Notes: generated by a model from the letters alone, not told the origin. A stretch of 64,000 nucleotides of DNA from Thermatribacter sp048814795 (GCA_048814795.1 CP184673.1:1054001-1118000); one strand, 5' to 3'; shown: positions 23,582 to 31,039, counted from the first letter of the stretch. Program-made: numbers and translations.

Positions 23582-23953
23582 TCTTACCCCCTCCCTTTTG
23601 AAATATACCAGAAATATTTTAATACTCTAACACCCAACCCAGGTATCACCTGGATTCAAAAATAGATCAACCTCTAATTAAATCCTTTTTATTCGTTTTC
23701 CATCTTTTTAGATACCCAGCCCTAGCAATTAACTGTATAGCCACAGGTCGCTTTTATAGGGACTATGGGCATTGTTCCTCATTTCCAAAAACGTTAAAAA
23801 ATTTCATCTCTTGTTCTTAACTCAAGAACCACTATCGCAAATTTTTGTAGAGAACAAAGTCTATGCTATATTTACGCCTAAGTATATTAGTGCCTTGTGG
23901 CTTCGCCCTTAAAGCAGTATAGCAAAGGGATCAAAAAGAAGTTCGCAAGAGGG
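23582..23953. other. Intergenic, no gene seen
   Basis: This is AT-rich sequence between the DUF2188 remnant and the toxin-antitoxin promoter. No supported frame on either strand. Confidence 0.4.
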
Positions 23954-23982
23954 TTGCAGATATAACCTTTTGGTTATATAAT
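23954..23982 (+). promoter_or_regulatory. Promoter with palindromic operator of the toxin-antitoxin-chaperone operon
   Basis: TTGCAG (23954-23959) and TATAAT (23977-23982) are 17 bases apart. The palindrome ATATAACC-TTTT-GGTTATAT (23960-23979) fills the spacer and enters the -10 box, an ideal autorepression site for the HTH antitoxin. The toxin ATG is only 18 bases after the -10 box. Confidence 0.75.
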
Positions 23983-23999
23983 AAACAACGAAATGAACA

Positions 24000-24386
24000 A
24001 TGAAAATTGTTGAATATCCTGAAGAGCTTGATCCCCAGAGCAAAGGCATCTGGCAAAAGTTTCTCGAGAGGAATTACCGAAAGTACGGAAAGTTTCTTTC
24101 TCAGTTTGAAAGCATGTGCAAAAGACTGGAAGAGGATGATTCGCTGTTTGAGTATTACGTAAAAAGCGGGCGTATCAAGCAACTTAGCAAGGAGCTCTGG
24201 GAATTTCGGATCCCGCCTACTGGGAAAGGAGGTGTGCTTCGAGTATATTTCTGTTTTTCAAAATTAAGTCAAAAGAAAATTGTCATTTTAGACGCCGAAG
24301 TGAAAAAGAGAGTTAAAGGAAACCTTAAAAAAGCCGAAAAGCGGCTTGAGGAGTACCGGAAGTGGGAGAGGAGGGCAGAGCTATGA
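24000..24386 (+). CDS. higB: HigB/RelE-family toxin (mRNA interferase)
   Basis: The 128-residue basic protein has the HigB/Gp49-like core: IKQLSKELWEFRIPPTGKGG, then VLRVYFCFSKLSQKKIVILD, and a lysine-rich C-terminal helix. RelE-fold toxins of this group cut mRNA, usually on the ribosome, and arrest growth. Toxin-first order is typical of higBA. The gene follows a palindromic operator with almost no leader, and its stop overlaps the antitoxin start as ATGA. It lies in the cargo of a mobile element, where such modules stabilise the element or act in phage defence. Confidence 0.88.
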   Translation: MKIVEYPEELDPQSKGIWQKFLERNYRKYGKFLSQFESMCKRLEEDDSLFEYYVKSGRIKQLSKELWEFRIPPTGKGGVLRVYFCFSKLSQKKIVILDAEVKKRVKGNLKKAEKRLEEYRKWERRAEL

Positions 24387-24934
24387 TTGAACAAAAAAAT
24401 AACCCGGAGCGGGACATTAAAGAAACATTTTCTGAATTGAAAAAAAACCCAGAATTAAACCAAGTGCTTGACTATTATGCTCCACTTAATGACCTTATTC
24501 TGGAGATTGTTGAGGAGCGGGTGCGCCAGAACCTCTCTCAGAAAGATCTGGCACGTCGCTTGAGAACGAGGCAGTCAGCCATTTCTCGGTTTGAAAATCT
24601 GGGGAGAAAACCGGGCTTTGACTTTCTGTACCGGGTGGCCAAGGCTCTGGGAGGAAAGCTGTTTATTACTATCCACGGCCGTTATGCTGCACTGGTGCCC
24701 CGTAAGTACCGTGAGTTCATTGATGAACTTGCCCAGGAACAGGGTGAAAATCCAGAAACAGTTGTCAAAAACCTTCTTGTTGAAGTGATCGAGCAAAAAA
24801 AGCATGAGAGGGAAAACCTTACCAGCTTTTCTACAATCAGAAAGTCCGTTTGGAAAGAAAAACCTGTAGCCAGTATTCACCGTGAGGGGGAGGTATCAAT
24901 AGAGTGTCAGGAAACGCTTCCCTCGGCAAGCTGA
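24383..24934 (+). CDS. higA: HigA-type antitoxin with C-terminal chaperone-dependent extension
   Basis: The protein has 183 residues. A Xre HTH at about residues 43-75 (NLSQKDLARRLRTRQSAISR) gives DNA binding to the palindrome upstream of higB. The protein is much longer than a plain HigA: about 60 C-terminal residues after the HTH domain are polar and end in EGEVSIECQETLPSAS. In TAC modules such a tail (chaperone addiction region) makes the antitoxin unstable unless the SecB-like chaperone binds. The next gene is exactly such a chaperone and overlaps this one by 31 bases. Confidence 0.85.
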   Translation: MIEQKNNPERDIKETFSELKKNPELNQVLDYYAPLNDLILEIVEERVRQNLSQKDLARRLRTRQSAISRFENLGRKPGFDFLYRVAKALGGKLFITIHGRYAALVPRKYREFIDELAQEQGENPETVVKNLLVEVIEQKKHERENLTSFSTIRKSVWKEKPVASIHREGEVSIECQETLPSAS

Positions 24935-25356
24935 ATCAAGAAAAGAGCCAGCAGTTTCTGGAGCTCATCAATAACCTGGAACTTGAAGACGTGACAGTTA
25001 GGGAGATGAGCTTCAAGCTTCTCTCTCCCCTTGAAGAAGGAGCCATCACCATCAAAATCGGAGAGAAAGACGACTTGCCGTCCTTGGAAGGGCAAAAATT
25101 GGAGGTTTACCGAACGTTTACTGTTATTGTAGAACAGGGGAAAGCGCAGAAGCTGCGTTTCCAGGCTCAGTATCTTCTTTTGTTTTCTGTAGCCAACCGG
25201 GACATCGTCTCCAGAGCTCTGGAAGACGAAGTTATCCTTGAGTTCTTTCTCAAACGACAGATAGTAAGGCTCGTATGGCCTTTTCTGCGTGAAGACTTCC
25301 ACCTTGCCTGTTCGAAACTGGGCATCCACCCCATAACGCTTAAGCTTTTGAGGTAA
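24904..25356 (+). CDS. SecB-like chaperone of a toxin-antitoxin-chaperone module
   Basis: The 150-residue protein starts with GTG inside the antitoxin gene. It has the SecB beta-sheet pattern (LELEDVTVREMSFKLLSPLE, EVYRTFTVIVEQG, LRFQAQYLLLFSV) and the helical end RLVWPFLREDFHLACSKLGI, then HPITLKLL. SecB homologues are normally housekeeping export chaperones of Proteobacteria. As a third gene after higBA, they form the TAC system known from Mycobacterium tuberculosis Rv1955-Rv1957, where the chaperone protects the antitoxin. Order and overlaps are the same here. Confidence 0.85.
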   Translation: MSGNASLGKLNQEKSQQFLELINNLELEDVTVREMSFKLLSPLEEGAITIKIGEKDDLPSLEGQKLEVYRTFTVIVEQGKAQKLRFQAQYLLLFSVANRDIVSRALEDEVILEFFLKRQIVRLVWPFLREDFHLACSKLGIHPITLKLLR

Positions 25357-25416
25357 AAAACCACTGCATTCGGATTCTTTAAAGGTATTCTTGTCTTCTC
25401 TCTTCCTCTCCGTCAC

Positions 25417-25455
25417 CCACTCCGCACATTCTTTGAAAACCTAAAAAAGGAGTGG
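25417..25455 (+). promoter_or_regulatory. RBS-sequestering hairpin before the holin-like gene (copy 2)
   Basis: CCACTCC (25417-25423) pairs with GGAGTGG (25449-25455), which is the ribosome binding site. Compared with copy 1 at 16224-16261 one C-G pair has become T-A, keeping the pairing. Confidence 0.65.
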
Positions 25456-25461
25456 TGGCTC

Positions 25462-25770
25462 GTGGACTTTCAAAAGACAATCACCGATATTTTAATCCTG
25501 GTTTTACCTGCAGTTTTAAGCTACGTTTTTGCTCGCCTGGGAATTGATAAAATCAAGTTCCAGAAATACCAGCGCTTAATCCAGCTTGCTGAAGAGGCCG
25601 TCCTCTGGGCAGAGGATTACTACCCTGAAAAAGAGGGAGTGGAGAAGCTCAAAGAAGCCATAGAATACCTAAAAAATGCCTGTATTAAAGCAGGGTTATG
25701 GATTAGCGATGAGGAAGCAGAGAAGAAAGTGAGGGTTGCTTACCAGAGACTGCAAAAAGATGCTCCTTGA
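25462..25770 (+). CDS. LLH-type phage holin-like protein (copy 2)
   Basis: This 102-residue protein starts with GTG and is about 85 percent identical by eye to the element 1 copy (same ITDILILVLPAVLSY membrane helix and the same KYQRLIQ/AEDYYP helix). The C-terminus is cut about ten residues shorter and ends QRLQKDAP. An integrase fragment begins 12 bases later, so the shorter tail may result from the deletion that created the junction. Confidence 0.7.
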   Translation: MDFQKTITDILILVLPAVLSYVFARLGIDKIKFQKYQRLIQLAEEAVLWAEDYYPEKEGVEKLKEAIEYLKNACIKAGLWISDEEAEKKVRVAYQRLQKDAP

Positions 25771-25781
25771 AGCACCAGACC

Positions 25782-26046
25782 AGAAAGCCTTTGCAAGATT
25801 ATGGCTATACGTTTGCTCTCTTTATCCTCAACACCGGGATACGCCTGGGGATGCTCTCGCTCAAACGCGGGAATTCCAATTTTGCTGCGCTTGAAGGGAT
25901 AGTGTCCAGAGGATAGCGAAAGCCTGTAAAAGCACACTCTATAGATATCGCCTTTTGTGGCTTGGATCGACTTAATCACGACGAAGCGGCATCTTGTACT
26001 GATACAAAAGGCTCTAAAGAAGGAGCATGAGCGGGCAACCCGGTGA
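25782..26046 (+). pseudogene. Integrase remnant
   Basis: Two pieces match the integrase of element 1. FALFILNTGIRLGMLSLKRG corresponds to residues 138-160 including catalytic R149, and TKRHLVLIQKALKKEHERAT corresponds to residues 273-292. Between them most of the catalytic domain is missing and there are stops. The nucleophilic tyrosine is replaced by histidine (TKRYLAL to TKRHLVL). It follows directly after the holin-like gene, where an att site and a new integrase would be expected in a tandem array. Confidence 0.75.
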
Positions 26047-26070
26047 ATCTATAAGAAGCTTTCAGAAGAG

Positions 26071-26098
26071 GCAGGATGCCTCCCGGGAGGCATCCTGC
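26071..26098. terminator. Perfect 28-bp palindrome between integrase remnant and lipoprotein gene
   Basis: GCAGGATGCCTCCC is exactly complementary to the following 14 bases. It lies 10 bases beyond the stop of the minus-strand lipoprotein gene. There is no strong T run on either side, so terminator function is likely but not certain. Confidence 0.5.
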
Positions 26099-26108
26099 GC
26101 AGCAGGGC

Positions 26109-26642
26109 TCACTTCGCTGGCTTTATCGGGGTTGCTAAGCCCGTGGGGGTGGCGTGAGTTTCCCACCAATGTTCCCCGTCCACAGTACCATGACTCATGA
26201 TGACCTCAAATTGACCCCATATGGGGTAACCGCCCTCTCGCCAGTAGGGGCTCTCCTCAAGCTCTGGCCCTACCCAGATGATTTTGTAATGCCACACCTC
26301 GCCACTGCCACCAGGAACGTTGCCATTCCATTCGTTGGTACACCAGGCCTCCGGCGTCCAGGAATCCCCGTTGAACCTTGCATCGTCCCAGGCCTTGCTC
26401 CATTTCATTACCAGGTGATCGTTGGCATAGGTGGGATCTCCCCAGACCATACCGTCGAGGTTTCTGTCAACCCCGTCGGCCTTCCCCACGAAAATTCGCG
26501 CCCCGTAGTTGTAGCCGAACTCGTCAAATCCTCCTCCCTTCATAAGCACTTCGTCGGGACCGCTGCGAGACGGAGAGTTCACGCATCCTGCAAGAAAGAG
26601 TACGAGGACCACACCAAGGACGAGATACCACAGTCGTTTCAT
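26109..26642 (-). CDS. Secreted lipoprotein of unknown function
   Basis: The protein has 177 residues from ATG 26642 (AAGGAGGGG upstream). Residues 1-20 form a lipoprotein signal peptide with lipobox LAGC, so the mature protein starts at Cys and is membrane-anchored. The rest is rich in W, G, D and N (YNYGARIFVGKADGVDRNLD, then GPELEESPYWREGGYPIWGQ), as in compact beta-rich extracellular proteins, and is followed by a short proline tail. I do not recognise a family. It is the first gene outside the accessory block and is probably a single-gene unit. Confidence 0.75.
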   Translation of the reverse strand: MKRLWYLVLGVVLVLFLAGCVNSPSRSGPDEVLMKGGGFDEFGYNYGARIFVGKADGVDRNLDGMVWGDPTYANDHLVMKWSKAWDDARFNGDSWTPEAWCTNEWNGNVPGGSGEVWHYKIIWVGPELEESPYWREGGYPIWGQFEVIMSHGTVDGEHWWETHATPTGLATPIKPAK

Positions 26643-26864
26643 ATATAACCCCTCCTTCTGGTCCAGCCTGAATTTTATGGTTTTGGCTGGCTTTAAAAAA
26701 ATTGTATCCTGCTTCAAATGACTCTGTCAAGCACTCTATCAAACCCTCCTCGTTGAGTTTTAAAGCAGTTTCTACACAAATTTCTTCAGTTACTGATGCC
26801 AACTCACCTGCTGGCAGTAGCCTTTCTAAAAATTGGCTTTCTTGTCAGTCCTGAAAGAAAACCC

Positions 26865-27443
26865 TTAATTCCCTGATAGTGCTCTTTTCAAAAAATATTC
26901 ATGTACTCTGGTGTCGCTGGTAAGTTCGGGATGAAAGGTGCAGCCGATTATTTTGCCATATTGGATCATTACTGGTTGTTCCTCAAAGAAGGAAAGGACT
27001 TCCACCTTATCTTCAAGTATTTTTTCTATTTTAGGAGCTCGGATAAAGACGCCCGGGAAAGGTTTTGTGGGGTCGAAAGAAAGCTTCACCTGAGTGGTGA
27101 AGCTTTCTTTTTGTCTTCCATAAGCGTTTCTTCGTATTCTGATTGGAAGCACTCCTAAGGAAGCAAAGCTTGATCCCTCGATTTCCTGAGCGAGCAGTAT
27201 CAGGCCTGCGCAGGTAGCTAACACAGGCAGGCCTTTTTCAATGACCTCTTTTAGGGGTTCCAAGAGGCCGGAGTTGTGAAGAAAAATACCCATTGTGGTA
27301 CTTTCTCCTCCGGGGAGGACTAAAGCGTCTATTTCATTCAGCTGCTGGATGTAGCGTATTCGGCACGGTTCTGCTTTAAGTTTCCTTAGCATTCTTTCCT
27401 GTTCTTCAATTCCTCCCTGAAAACCAAGAATGCCGATTTTCAC
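26865..27443 (-). CDS. pdxT: PdxT, glutaminase subunit of pyridoxal 5'-phosphate synthase
   Basis: The 192-residue class I glutamine amidotransferase has PGGESTTMG for oxyanion and substrate contact and the catalytic cysteine in ATCAGLILLA (about residue 79). The His-Glu pair is in GCTFHPELT near the C-terminus. It releases ammonia from glutamine and channels it to PdxS. The gene starts three bases after pdxS and is the usual partner. Length matches the family (about 190 residues). Confidence 0.95.
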   Translation of the reverse strand: MKIGILGFQGGIEEQERMLRKLKAEPCRIRYIQQLNEIDALVLPGGESTTMGIFLHNSGLLEPLKEVIEKGLPVLATCAGLILLAQEIEGSSFASLGVLPIRIRRNAYGRQKESFTTQVKLSFDPTKPFPGVFIRAPKIEKILEDKVEVLSFFEEQPVMIQYGKIIGCTFHPELTSDTRVHEYFLKRALSGN

Positions 27444-27446
27444 TGT

Positions 27447-28322
27447 CTACCACCCCCGTTCCTGTAGAGATATTTCGAGTTCCTCTATGCTGAGGCCCTT
27501 CATAGCACCTTTGATTCCTCTGCATGCTTCCAGAAGTGCTTCAGGATCGTCAAAGAAAGTGCAGGCCCTTACAATGCTTCGAGCAAAGGCTGCCGGATTT
27601 TCAGATTTAAAGATGCCGGAACCAACGAAAATACCATCGGCCCCCAGCATTCTCATTAAGGCAGCGTCCTGGGGAGTTGCGATCCCACCGGCAGCAAAAT
27701 TTACTACGGGAAGGCGTTTTTCCCTGCGCACTTCCTCAAGAAGAGCAACAGATACGCCCATTTCCTTAGCTACTCGAGGAAGCTCTTCGGGAGGCAGGTT
27801 GGATATGAAGTTAATTTCTCGCATCACCCTTCTCATGTGTCGCACAGCTTCAACAACGTTTCCTGTTCCGGCTTCTCCTTTGGTTCGAATCATTGCTGCA
27901 CCTTCCTGGATTCTTCGTAGGGCTTCTCCAAGGTCTCGGGCACCGCAAACAAAGGGTACGGTAAAAGCGTTTTTGTCAATGTGGCATTCTTCATCAGCAG
28001 GGGTAAGGACTTCACTTTCGTCAATGAAATCCACCCCTAATGCCTCGAGTACTCGTGCTTCGGCAATGTGCCCGATGCGCACTTTCGCCATAACCGGAAT
28101 AGATACGGCTTCCATGATGGAAACGATTTTTTCGATTGGGGCCATGCGAGCTATTCCGCCTTCGCGACGGATATCTGCAGGCACTCTTTCAAGAGCCATC
28201 ACAGCCACTGCCCCTGCATCTTCTGCAATGCGGGCTTGTTCAGGGGTGGTCACGTCCATGATAACGCCGTTTTTGAGCATTTCCGCAAGACCCTTTTTAA
28301 CTATCCAGTTTCCTTGTTCCAT
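27447..28322 (-). CDS. pdxS: PdxS, synthase subunit of pyridoxal 5'-phosphate synthase
   Basis: The 291-residue TIM-barrel protein shows the PdxS signatures KKGLAEMLKNGVIMDV at the start, MAKVRIGHIAEARVLEALGV (Schiff-base lysine near residue 80), DESEVLTPADEECHI, and IRTKGEAGTGNVVEA (second lysine region). It makes PLP directly from a pentose 5-phosphate, glyceraldehyde 3-phosphate and ammonia supplied by PdxT. AGAAGGAGG precedes the ATG. The transcript carries an FMN riboswitch and terminator in front of this gene, an unexpected control for vitamin B6 synthesis. Confidence 0.96.
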   Translation of the reverse strand: MEQGNWIVKKGLAEMLKNGVIMDVTTPEQARIAEDAGAVAVMALERVPADIRREGGIARMAPIEKIVSIMEAVSIPVMAKVRIGHIAEARVLEALGVDFIDESEVLTPADEECHIDKNAFTVPFVCGARDLGEALRRIQEGAAMIRTKGEAGTGNVVEAVRHMRRVMREINFISNLPPEELPRVAKEMGVSVALLEEVRREKRLPVVNFAAGGIATPQDAALMRMLGADGIFVGSGIFKSENPAAFARSIVRACTFFDDPEALLEACRGIKGAMKGLSIEELEISLQERGW

Positions 28323-28354
28323 TTCTAAAGCCTCCTTCTGAAAAATATAAGTAT

Positions 28355-28385
28355 AAAAAAAGGCCCCAACCTTTGCTGGGGCCTT
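28355..28385 (-). terminator. Riboswitch expression-platform terminator before pdxS
   Basis: On the minus strand AAGGCCCCAGC pairs with GTTGGGGCCTT, followed by seven T. It sits between the FMN aptamer and pdxS. Confidence 0.9.
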
Positions 28386-28397
28386 AAAATAAATATT

Positions 28398-28543
28398 AAC
28401 CTTCGCTCATTCGGACTATACCGTCGGCACCGGATTCTCACCGGTTCAACCGCTGAGGCTGATGGGCTCGTCCCCTTGCTTTGAAGGGGCATCACCACCG
28501 GTCGGGAATTGGAGGGTTACCTCCTCACCCTGCCCCGAAGGTT
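28398..28543 (-). promoter_or_regulatory. FMN riboswitch upstream of pdxST
   Basis: The minus strand has the FMN aptamer blocks in order: CGGGGCAGGGTGAGG, CCCGACCGGTGGTGA, ACCGGTGAGAATCCGG, CCGACGGTATAGTCCG. P1 pairs AACCTTCG with CGAAGGTT. The 3' segment reads GAATGAGCGAAGG where the usual form is GGATGGGAGAAGG, so a few otherwise conserved bases differ; the first riboswitch in this window has the usual form. A strong terminator follows, so an OFF switch in response to FMN is expected unless ligand preference has changed. Confidence 0.92.
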
Positions 28544-28576
28544 GAGAAAACTCCTTTATTTTATTATTGTGCACCC

Positions 28577-28605
28577 AATATATAGTGAATTTAGCAGAAT
28601 GTCAA
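28577..28605 (-). promoter_or_regulatory. Promoter of the riboswitch-pdxST transcript
   Basis: On the minus strand TTGACA (28605-28600) and TATATT (28582-28577) are separated by exactly 17 bases; this matches the ribU promoter boxes base for base. Confidence 0.8.
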
Positions 28606-28824
28606 CAGAAGGTTTCTGGATTACATCTCTGCAGAGTACCAGAGAACGCTTTTTAGCATTACTTGCAGCAGGTGTAAAGCAGCACAAATTAAATAAAAGG
28701 AGACTACCGTTATGACTGCAAGTGCCAGGAAAAGAAAGTTAGAGAACTTTGTTTTTCATTTTCCTCCCTAACGATGATTAAGACTTGTGTAAGGCCTTTT
28801 CGTTCAATAATTATGTTTTCCTGT

Positions 28825-29119
28825 TTATAAAGGGCAGTTCCCGGTAGGGCAACCTGTCTCGCTTTCTGATGGTTCCTGGCAGGTTGAGCAGGTTTCCTCT
28901 TCACATTCCTGACAAACGCTGTACCAGTTTTCACAGAAGGCGGTACACTGGCTGAGACAGGTTGTTCCGTCAAGAACAACGCTTCCTTCCTCGCAGTTAC
29001 AGACCGTACAACTTTCGCACCACTGGGCACAGAAGCTGAGGCAATCTTCAAGGCAAGAGAGTGTGTCTATGGAAAATTGCTCTTCGTTTGTCTGAACCCC
29101 AAACCTGCATAAAGCCCAT
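28825..29119 (-). CDS. Cysteine-rich small protein, frame interrupted near its start
   Basis: Behind AAAAGGAGGGA an ATG at 29119 opens MGFMQ, but the convincing frame is one base away: after a shift near 29103 it reads FGVQTNEEQFSIDTLSC and then about 80 residues with some 17 cysteines, mostly as CxxxC and CxxC (CLEDCLSFCAQWCESC, CQECEEETCSTC), to a stop at 28825. No start codon exists in that frame. Either a frameshift mutation or error lies near a GGTTTGGGG run, or decoding is unusual. Cysteine spacing suggests a disulfide-rich or metal-binding protein. A thioredoxin-CcdA fusion is encoded nearby on the same strand. No family recognised. Confidence 0.5.
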
Positions 29120-29193
29120 TCCCTCCTTTTAATTAACGTTAAAATATTATTTATTTATAAAACCTATGAAAGGCTTAGGGCTTTATAGAGTTA

Positions 29194-30336
29194 TCACAAA
29201 ATAAAATGGTTGTTTGGGTTTTCGCGCTGGAGTAGTTCAGCAAATTTGGAAACGATTTGAGGATCAAAGAGAGTTTCTGAATGTTTTTGGAGTTCTTCCA
29301 GTGCTTGCCTGGAAGTTAGCGGTGGACGATAAGGTCTGCCCATCACCATTGCCTCGTATGCGCTTATTACTGAGCCTATTCGAGAAAGAAGAGGGATTTC
29401 TTCTCCTTTCAGGCCCTGAGGATAACCCTCGCCATTCCAGCACTCTCTAAAGCAGAGGATAGCTTCGCCAAGGGGTGCAAGCTCCAGGAGCTGAGAGGCA
29501 ATGCGATATCCTTTTTCCGGGTGTTCTCGAATTGTTTGCCACTCTTCAGCAGTAAGTTCAGAGGCGGGTTTTTTGAGAGTTTCTGAGGAGATGCTCAGTT
29601 TTCCGAGGTCGTGAAAAATCAGGAGCTTGGTGAGCAATTCTTTGCTTTCTGGGGAGAGTTCCAGCGCGGTTGCTAAACTCAATCCCAAACTTATTTTTTG
29701 AAAGACCGGTAAGCGAGGTTCAATAGGATATAATTTCTCTTCAAGACACTTTTTTATTAGTTCCAGGATTTCTTTTTCAAGTCTTCTTTTTTTGAGGGTT
29801 TTTTGATGATACATTTCCTGTTCAGCCTGGTCCAGAAGTTTTTCAATGTCTTCTTGGAGATATCTCTTAGTGGCTATACCCCAGGCAAGGGATATAGGAA
29901 TAGAGCACTTTGCGCTTTCAGGAGGATGATGAACAGAGAACCTGTTCATAAGCGCTTCTGCCTGCTCTTGGCTGGTTTGGGGAAGCAGAACGGCAAATTC
30001 ATCTCCACCTATTCTGGCAATGATGTCTTCTTTACGGCATATTTTACGCAATTCTTCTGCTACCCTGACCAGGAAACGATCTCCCTCTCGGTGACCAAAA
30101 GCGTCATTGATGAGTTTCAGGTAATTTAGGTCAGCCATCACTATCGAGAGGGGTAACTGCCTTTCTGTGTTTAACCTCTCTAATTCAACCTTAAAATATA
30201 GGCGTGAGAAAAGGCCGGTGAGAGAGTCTCTTAGCAGGGTGATCCCATCATTTCTGGTGGGTTCGGCCAGCTTTTTGAAAGTTTCCTCACTGGTATGCAA
30301 AAATATCCAGATTTCCCTTTGATTGTCGCTCGCCAT
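29194..30336 (-). CDS. GGDEF domain protein with C-terminal HD-GYP-like domain
   Basis: The protein has 380 residues. The GGDEF domain (about 35-185) starts with the usual DSLTGLFSRLYF and has an intact IGGDEFAVL active site, so diguanylate cyclase activity is plausible. The second half is HD-GYP-like: HDLGKLS and EHPEKGYR are present, but the HHExxDGxGYP motif reads RECWNGEGYPQGL, lacking the histidines. Phosphodiesterase activity is therefore doubtful. There is no membrane segment and only a short N-terminal region, so the input signal is unknown. The start lacks a clear ribosome binding site. Confidence 0.82.
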   Translation of the reverse strand: MASDNQREIWIFLHTSEETFKKLAEPTRNDGITLLRDSLTGLFSRLYFKVELERLNTERQLPLSIVMADLNYLKLINDAFGHREGDRFLVRVAEELRKICRKEDIIARIGGDEFAVLLPQTSQEQAEALMNRFSVHHPPESAKCSIPISLAWGIATKRYLQEDIEKLLDQAEQEMYHQKTLKKRRLEKEILELIKKCLEEKLYPIEPRLPVFQKISLGLSLATALELSPESKELLTKLLIFHDLGKLSISSETLKKPASELTAEEWQTIREHPEKGYRIASQLLELAPLGEAILCFRECWNGEGYPQGLKGEEIPLLSRIGSVISAYEAMVMGRPYRPPLTSRQALEELQKHSETLFDPQIVSKFAELLQRENPNNHFIL

Positions 30337-30474
30337 TGTTTTGGGGAAACGAATTCATCGCTGATAATTATATTGTAGCACTGTAATCAGAGAATTAGAA
30401 ATCTTGAAACAGAGTGAAAGTGAATTTGAGTCTTTTTAACGCAATTGGTGTTTCGGTTCGAGTTTTCGACTCTT

Positions 30475-31023
30475 TTAACGCACGCAGGTGGGGCATTCTT
30501 CAGTTTCTCTTTTACGAGATTTGGGTTTTTGCGCTTTCCAGAGTCCCTTCTGGTTGTTTCGGGCTTCTTCTTCAAGGAAAAGTAAATAAGCTATCTGATT
30601 TTCTCCAGCTGTTTCGGTATCCACCTCAGCAAGGCCTTCTTTGATGAGCTCGCCGTTTACCAGAATCCATTCTTCTCCCTCTGGGCATGAGCACTTGATA
30701 TAAAGAAAACCTACCCAAATTTCTTCCTGTGGAGTATGCCCGGTGGCAAAGTCGAAGTAAACTTCCTGATTCAGCAAGAGCTCTCGTAAGAAACTCTTGC
30801 CCTGTTCGAATATGCTGAAGTTGCCCAGTGGAGGTTTAACTCCAGCAAGCTTGATTCTCACTTTTTGTGTTTTGCCATCACAGCAGACCTTGGCAACAAT
30901 TATGTGGGGACGGGAAACTTTGAGAACAGTAACCGGCAGGGGCCCTTCCTGAGCAGGGGCTATTGTTATGAAGAAGAGCAAGGTGACTACAGAAATTGTC
31001 AGTATTAAAAAAACAGATTTCAT
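30475..31023 (-). CDS. Secreted SNase-like (thermonuclease-fold) protein
   Basis: The protein has 182 residues from ATG 31023 (GGAGGGAC upstream). A signal peptide or anchor covers about residues 1-22. The core resembles staphylococcal-nuclease-like OB folds: VRIKLAGVKPPLG, FLRELLLNQEVYFDF, LVNGELIKEGLAEVD, and the typical end FLEEEARNNQKGLW. The acidic catalytic residue after LAG and other key charged positions are not conserved, so catalysis is doubtful. The C-terminus carries ECPTCVR. The gene starts 16 bases after the thioredoxin-CcdA gene, suggesting an envelope redox function rather than DNA degradation (inference). Confidence 0.7.
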   Translation of the reverse strand: MKSVFLILTISVVTLLFFITIAPAQEGPLPVTVLKVSRPHIIVAKVCCDGKTQKVRIKLAGVKPPLGNFSIFEQGKSFLRELLLNQEVYFDFATGHTPQEEIWVGFLYIKCSCPEGEEWILVNGELIKEGLAEVDTETAGENQIAYLLFLEEEARNNQKGLWKAQKPKSRKRETEECPTCVR

Positions 31024-31039
31024 TCTCTGTCCCTCCTTA

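Larger units (their letters stand above)
16876..26046 (+). mobile_element. Degenerate second element in tandem (element 2)
   Basis: The segment starts at the shared att copy and repeats element 1 features in the same order: the two-hairpin leader, DUF2922, XhlA-like, lysozyme-like genes, then cargo, then the hairpin-led holin-like gene. The integrase-to-DUF1659 block is absent. Cargo is a CRISPR array, a three-gene unit, TIR/RipA genes and a HigBA-SecB module. It ends in an integrase fragment that would be the first gene of a further copy. No third att copy was found, so the right boundary is uncertain. Confidence 0.65.

Noticed and set aside
26154..26648. Plus-strand 164-codon frame opposite the lipoprotein gene
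   Set aside because: The minus-strand frame has a lipobox, a ribosome binding site and better composition.
27430..28341. Plus-strand 303-codon frame opposite pdxS
   Set aside because: It is a serine/arginine-rich shadow of the highly conserved pdxS.
28710..29051. Minus-strand open frame of 113 codons over the cysteine-rich ORF
   Set aside because: The alternative frame with regular cysteine spacing is far more protein-like; this one is its shadow.
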